Assembly: GCA_039919885.1 (NCBI GenBank)
Contig: JBDSEV010000067.1
Location: 6,708 to 70,707, forward strand
Source of the DNA: JACMLD01 sp039919885
GTDB taxonomy: Bacteria > Bacteroidota > Bacteroidia > Chitinophagales > Chitinophagaceae
DNA length: 64,000 bases
Direction: 5' to 3'
Part shown: positions 62,085 to 64,000 of the stretch, piece by piece
Layout of the letters: every line of letters starts with the position of its first letter
Position numbering within the stretch: position 1 is the first letter of the stretch
Program-made: the position numbers and the translations under genes
Notes under the pieces: model-generated
What the model was told of the DNA's origin: nothing
What the model saw: only the letters and a program-made list of their open reading frames with translations
Database searches by the model: none

Positions 62085-63647
62085 ATGTTTAAAGAAATCA
62101 AAAATGATTTACCGGCAAGTATTGTAGTTTTTTTTGTTGCACTGCCATTGTGCCTTGGCGTAGCACTGGCCTCTGGCGCACCACTTTTTTCCGGTATAAT
62201 AGCAGGTATTGTTGGTGGAATAGTGGTGGGTATGGCCAGCGGTTCTACTTTGGGCGTTAGCGGACCCGCAGCCGGACTGGCAGTAATTGTGCTCACCGCC
62301 ATCACCACAACGTTTAACGGTTCTTATGAAACTTTTTTACTTGCGGTTGTTTTTGCCGGTGTGCTTCAAGTTGCCCTTGGGTTTGCCAAAGCCGGTTTCA
62401 TTGGTTATTTTTTCCCGTCTTCGGTTATCAAGGGGATGCTGACTGGTATTGGCTTGTTGATTATTTTAAAACAAATTCCACATGCGCTTGGTTGGGACAA
62501 GGATATAGAAGGCGATGATGAGTTTTTACAGGCCGATGGTAGTAACACTTTCTCCGGCATTGCTAAAGCTTTTGAGTTTATAACCCCGGGTGCTATATTG
62601 ATTGCTGTTATTTCTTTGGGTATCCTGATATTGTGGGATAAGGTTTTATCCAAAAAGCACAAAATTTTTCAGCTGTTGCAGGGGCCTATCGTGGTAGTAC
62701 TGCTGGGCATCCTGATGAATTATTTTTATACAAAAGGCATGCTTCCTTTCAGCCTGCAGGAAGACCAGGTGGTGCGACTGCCGGTACCGAAAAGCATGGC
62801 CATGTTTTTAAGCCAGTTTACTTTTCCCAATTTTTCCGCCTTGTCTAACCTGGATGTTTATAAAACGGCATTCGTGATTGCCATCGTTGGCAGCCTGGAA
62901 ACACTCCTGAGTGTTGAGGCAACTGATAAACTCGATCCTGCAAAAAGGATCACGCCAACCAACCGCGAGCTGAAAGCGCAAGGGCTGGGCAATATTTTAT
63001 CCGGGCTTATCGGCGGGTTACCCATTACCCAGGTAATAGTAAGAAGTTCGGCCAACATTTCCTTTGGCGCTAAGACAAAATTGTCTGCCATCCTGCATGG
63101 TTGTTTGTTGTTGATCAGCGCCATTACCATTTCCAGTGTTTTAAACATGATCCCGCTGGCCAGCCTGGCCGCCATATTAATAATGGTGGGGTATAAATTA
63201 GCAAAGCCTTCTCTTTTCAGGACCATGTACAAACAAGGCTGGGAGCAATTCGTACCGTTTATTGCAACCATTATTGCGATACTGGCAACAGATTTACTGA
63301 AGGGAATTACCGTGGGCATCTTGCTTGGCATTTTTTATACACTTCGTCACAGCTACCGCAATTCTCATCACATGAAGGATGTAATTACAAAAGACCACGA
63401 GAAGGAAATACACACCCTTGTGCTGGCAGAAGAAGTATCCTTTTTTAACAAGGCCAGTGTTATCAACGCGCTGGATGCAATTCCGAACAATTCAAAAGTG
63501 ATTATTGATTTCAGCAAATCAAAATCTGTTGCGTACGATGTGGTAGAATTGGTAGTTGATTATAAAATTAATGCGAGAACAAAAAATATTACCGTAGAAA
63601 CGATCAATTTTATAGAGCCGGAGAATATTGCAGCGAGCACCCACTAA
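62085..63647 (+). CDS. SulP-family transporter, probable bicarbonate/anion uptake
   Basis: 520 residues. About 10-12 membrane helices with SulP core motifs: VFFVALPLCLGVALASGAPLFSG, SGPAAGLAVIVLTA, LGNILSGLIGGLPITQVIVRSSAN and LKGITVGILLG; a STAS-like C-terminal domain of about 100 residues (HTLVLAEEVSFFNKASVI, KVIIDFSKS). It is the intact copy of the interrupted gene at 59634. Pairing with a beta carbonic anhydrase suggests bicarbonate or carbonate transport; sulfate is also possible for this family. It starts 230 bp after the carbonic anhydrase; the intervening sequence has no gene. Confidence 0.9.
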   Translation: MFKEIKNDLPASIVVFFVALPLCLGVALASGAPLFSGIIAGIVGGIVVGMASGSTLGVSGPAAGLAVIVLTAITTTFNGSYETFLLAVVFAGVLQVALGFAKAGFIGYFFPSSVIKGMLTGIGLLIILKQIPHALGWDKDIEGDDEFLQADGSNTFSGIAKAFEFITPGAILIAVISLGILILWDKVLSKKHKIFQLLQGPIVVVLLGILMNYFYTKGMLPFSLQEDQVVRLPVPKSMAMFLSQFTFPNFSALSNLDVYKTAFVIAIVGSLETLLSVEATDKLDPAKRITPTNRELKAQGLGNILSGLIGGLPITQVIVRSSANISFGAKTKLSAILHGCLLLISAITISSVLNMIPLASLAAILIMVGYKLAKPSLFRTMYKQGWEQFVPFIATIIAILATDLLKGITVGILLGIFYTLRHSYRNSHHMKDVITKDHEKEIHTLVLAEEVSFFNKASVINALDAIPNNSKVIIDFSKSKSVAYDVVELVVDYKINARTKNITVETINFIEPENIAASTH

Positions 63648-63673
63648 TCATAATTAAAATAGTTTGAATACAT

Positions 63674-63725
63674 GGATTGTCATCCTGCGCAAGGTGCGCA
63701 TGCAGCACGCGCAGGATGACAATCC
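63674..63725. repeat. Long inverted repeat between convergent genes
   Basis: The 17-bp arm GGATTGTCATCCTGCGC (63674-63690) pairs perfectly with 63709-63725; inside it a second arm pair GTGC/GCAC closes the loop. It lies between the convergent SulP and carbonic anhydrase genes. There is no T-run on either side, so it is not a standard terminator; it resembles REP-like dispersed hairpins of the GTCATCCTG type. Confidence 0.75.
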
Positions 63726-63803
63726 TTTCACAAGTTCAGGATATCTTTTTTAGAAATGCAGGATGAAACAAGTCTTTGCGATGCGCATGCTGGAGAATGC
63801 TTT

Positions 63804-64000
63804 CTACAAATCTTCGTACTCGTAGATTTCATCAATATGGGTACCTGCAGCCATTTCGAAAACCGGTTTTATGATACCATCTTTTAGTCCGTATACCCAT
63901 CCGTGTAAATCGGGTCTTTGCTCCTGTTTCCAGGCACGCTGAATAATAGATGTTTTTGCCAGGTTGAAGACCTGCTCTATTACATTGAGTTCTGTGAGCC
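63804..64000 (-). CDS. Beta-class carbonic anhydrase, partial (C-terminus)
   Basis: Runs off the right edge; the stop is TAG at 63804-63806. The 64 visible residues read ELNVIEQVFNLAKTSIIQRA then HGWVYGLKDGIIKPVF, which match the C-terminal helix and strand of beta carbonic anhydrases (the copy at 61219 has QQVLNIAKTQTIKNAW and IHGWAYSLKDGLLKNIF). The zinc-binding part is outside the window. It is convergent with SulP and is a second carbonic anhydrase in the same neighbourhood. Confidence 0.85.
   Translation of the reverse strand, partial: LTELNVIEQVFNLAKTSIIQRAWKQEQRPDLHGWVYGLKDGIIKPVFEMAAGTHIDEIYEYEDL

Noticed and set aside
1..64000. CRISPR arrays, tRNA/rRNA genes, transposases, restriction-modification or toxin-antitoxin genes.
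   Set aside because: No regularly spaced repeats, no cloverleaf or rRNA sequence and no characteristic protein motifs were seen on either strand.

Overview
The window looks like chromosomal DNA of a Bacteroidota, most likely a Chitinophagaceae-type bacterium. The evidence is: lipoproteins and TonB-era glycan genes typical of that phylum (LamG, VCBS/UnbV, GH144, GH43, secreted isomerases), a long 'type II' IspG, the futalosine menaquinone enzyme MqnC, fused E1 alpha/beta dehydrogenase, -7 elements of the TAnnTTTG type, and almost no Shine-Dalgarno sequences. No rRNA, tRNA, CRISPR array, transposase or prophage was found. This is inference from gene content; no database was searched.

Layout. 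(1) 1-12,720, plus strand: a glycan-utilisation locus, probably the 3' part of a PUL whose SusC/SusD genes would lie left of the window: LamG lipoprotein, VCBS/UnbV lipoprotein, two tandem GH144 (beta-1,2-glucanase family) proteins, a PhyH-like dioxygenase, a GMC oxidoreductase, GH43 with a discoidin domain, and an SGNH esterase. (2) 12,720-17,090: small unknown genes, including a 55-residue minus-strand ORF with its own terminator, then a trehalase/MFS operon. (3) 17,288-22,162: a 1624-residue hybrid histidine kinase with PilJ-type sensor, five PAS domains, GAF and two receivers. (4) 22,418-29,444: MqnC and a set of peptidases (M28, retropepsin-PDZ, catalytic and non-catalytic M16 pair). (5) 29,464-42,658: E1 fusion, secreted isomerase, penicillin-acylase-like hydrolase, amidohydrolase, IspG, aldose epimerase and membrane proteins. 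(6) 42,709-51,488: NadB, two tandem LpxL-like acyltransferases, a CstB-like persulfide dioxygenase/rhodanese protein with an ArsR regulator and candidate operator, TsaB, a truncated 3-hydroxyacyl-CoA dehydrogenase, RidA and KBL. (7) 51,669-59,424: a small secreted protein, an ECF sigma/anti-sigma/outer-membrane barrel operon, an L,D-transpeptidase, a PlsC-like acyltransferase and Acs. (8) 59,634-64,000: a bicarbonate cluster of SulP - beta carbonic anhydrase - SulP, with a second carbonic anhydrase entering convergently from the right.

The most notable points are the single in-frame TAA that interrupts the first SulP gene at a codon where its paralogue has lysine; the doubled SulP/carbonic anhydrase cluster; a 17-bp perfect inverted repeat between the convergent carbonate genes; a 23-bp imperfect palindrome in front of a cysteine-free ArsR gene next to the CstB-like enzyme; and a previously easy-to-miss 55-residue gene at 12,873-13,040. 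I do not see a clearly new defence or mobile system.
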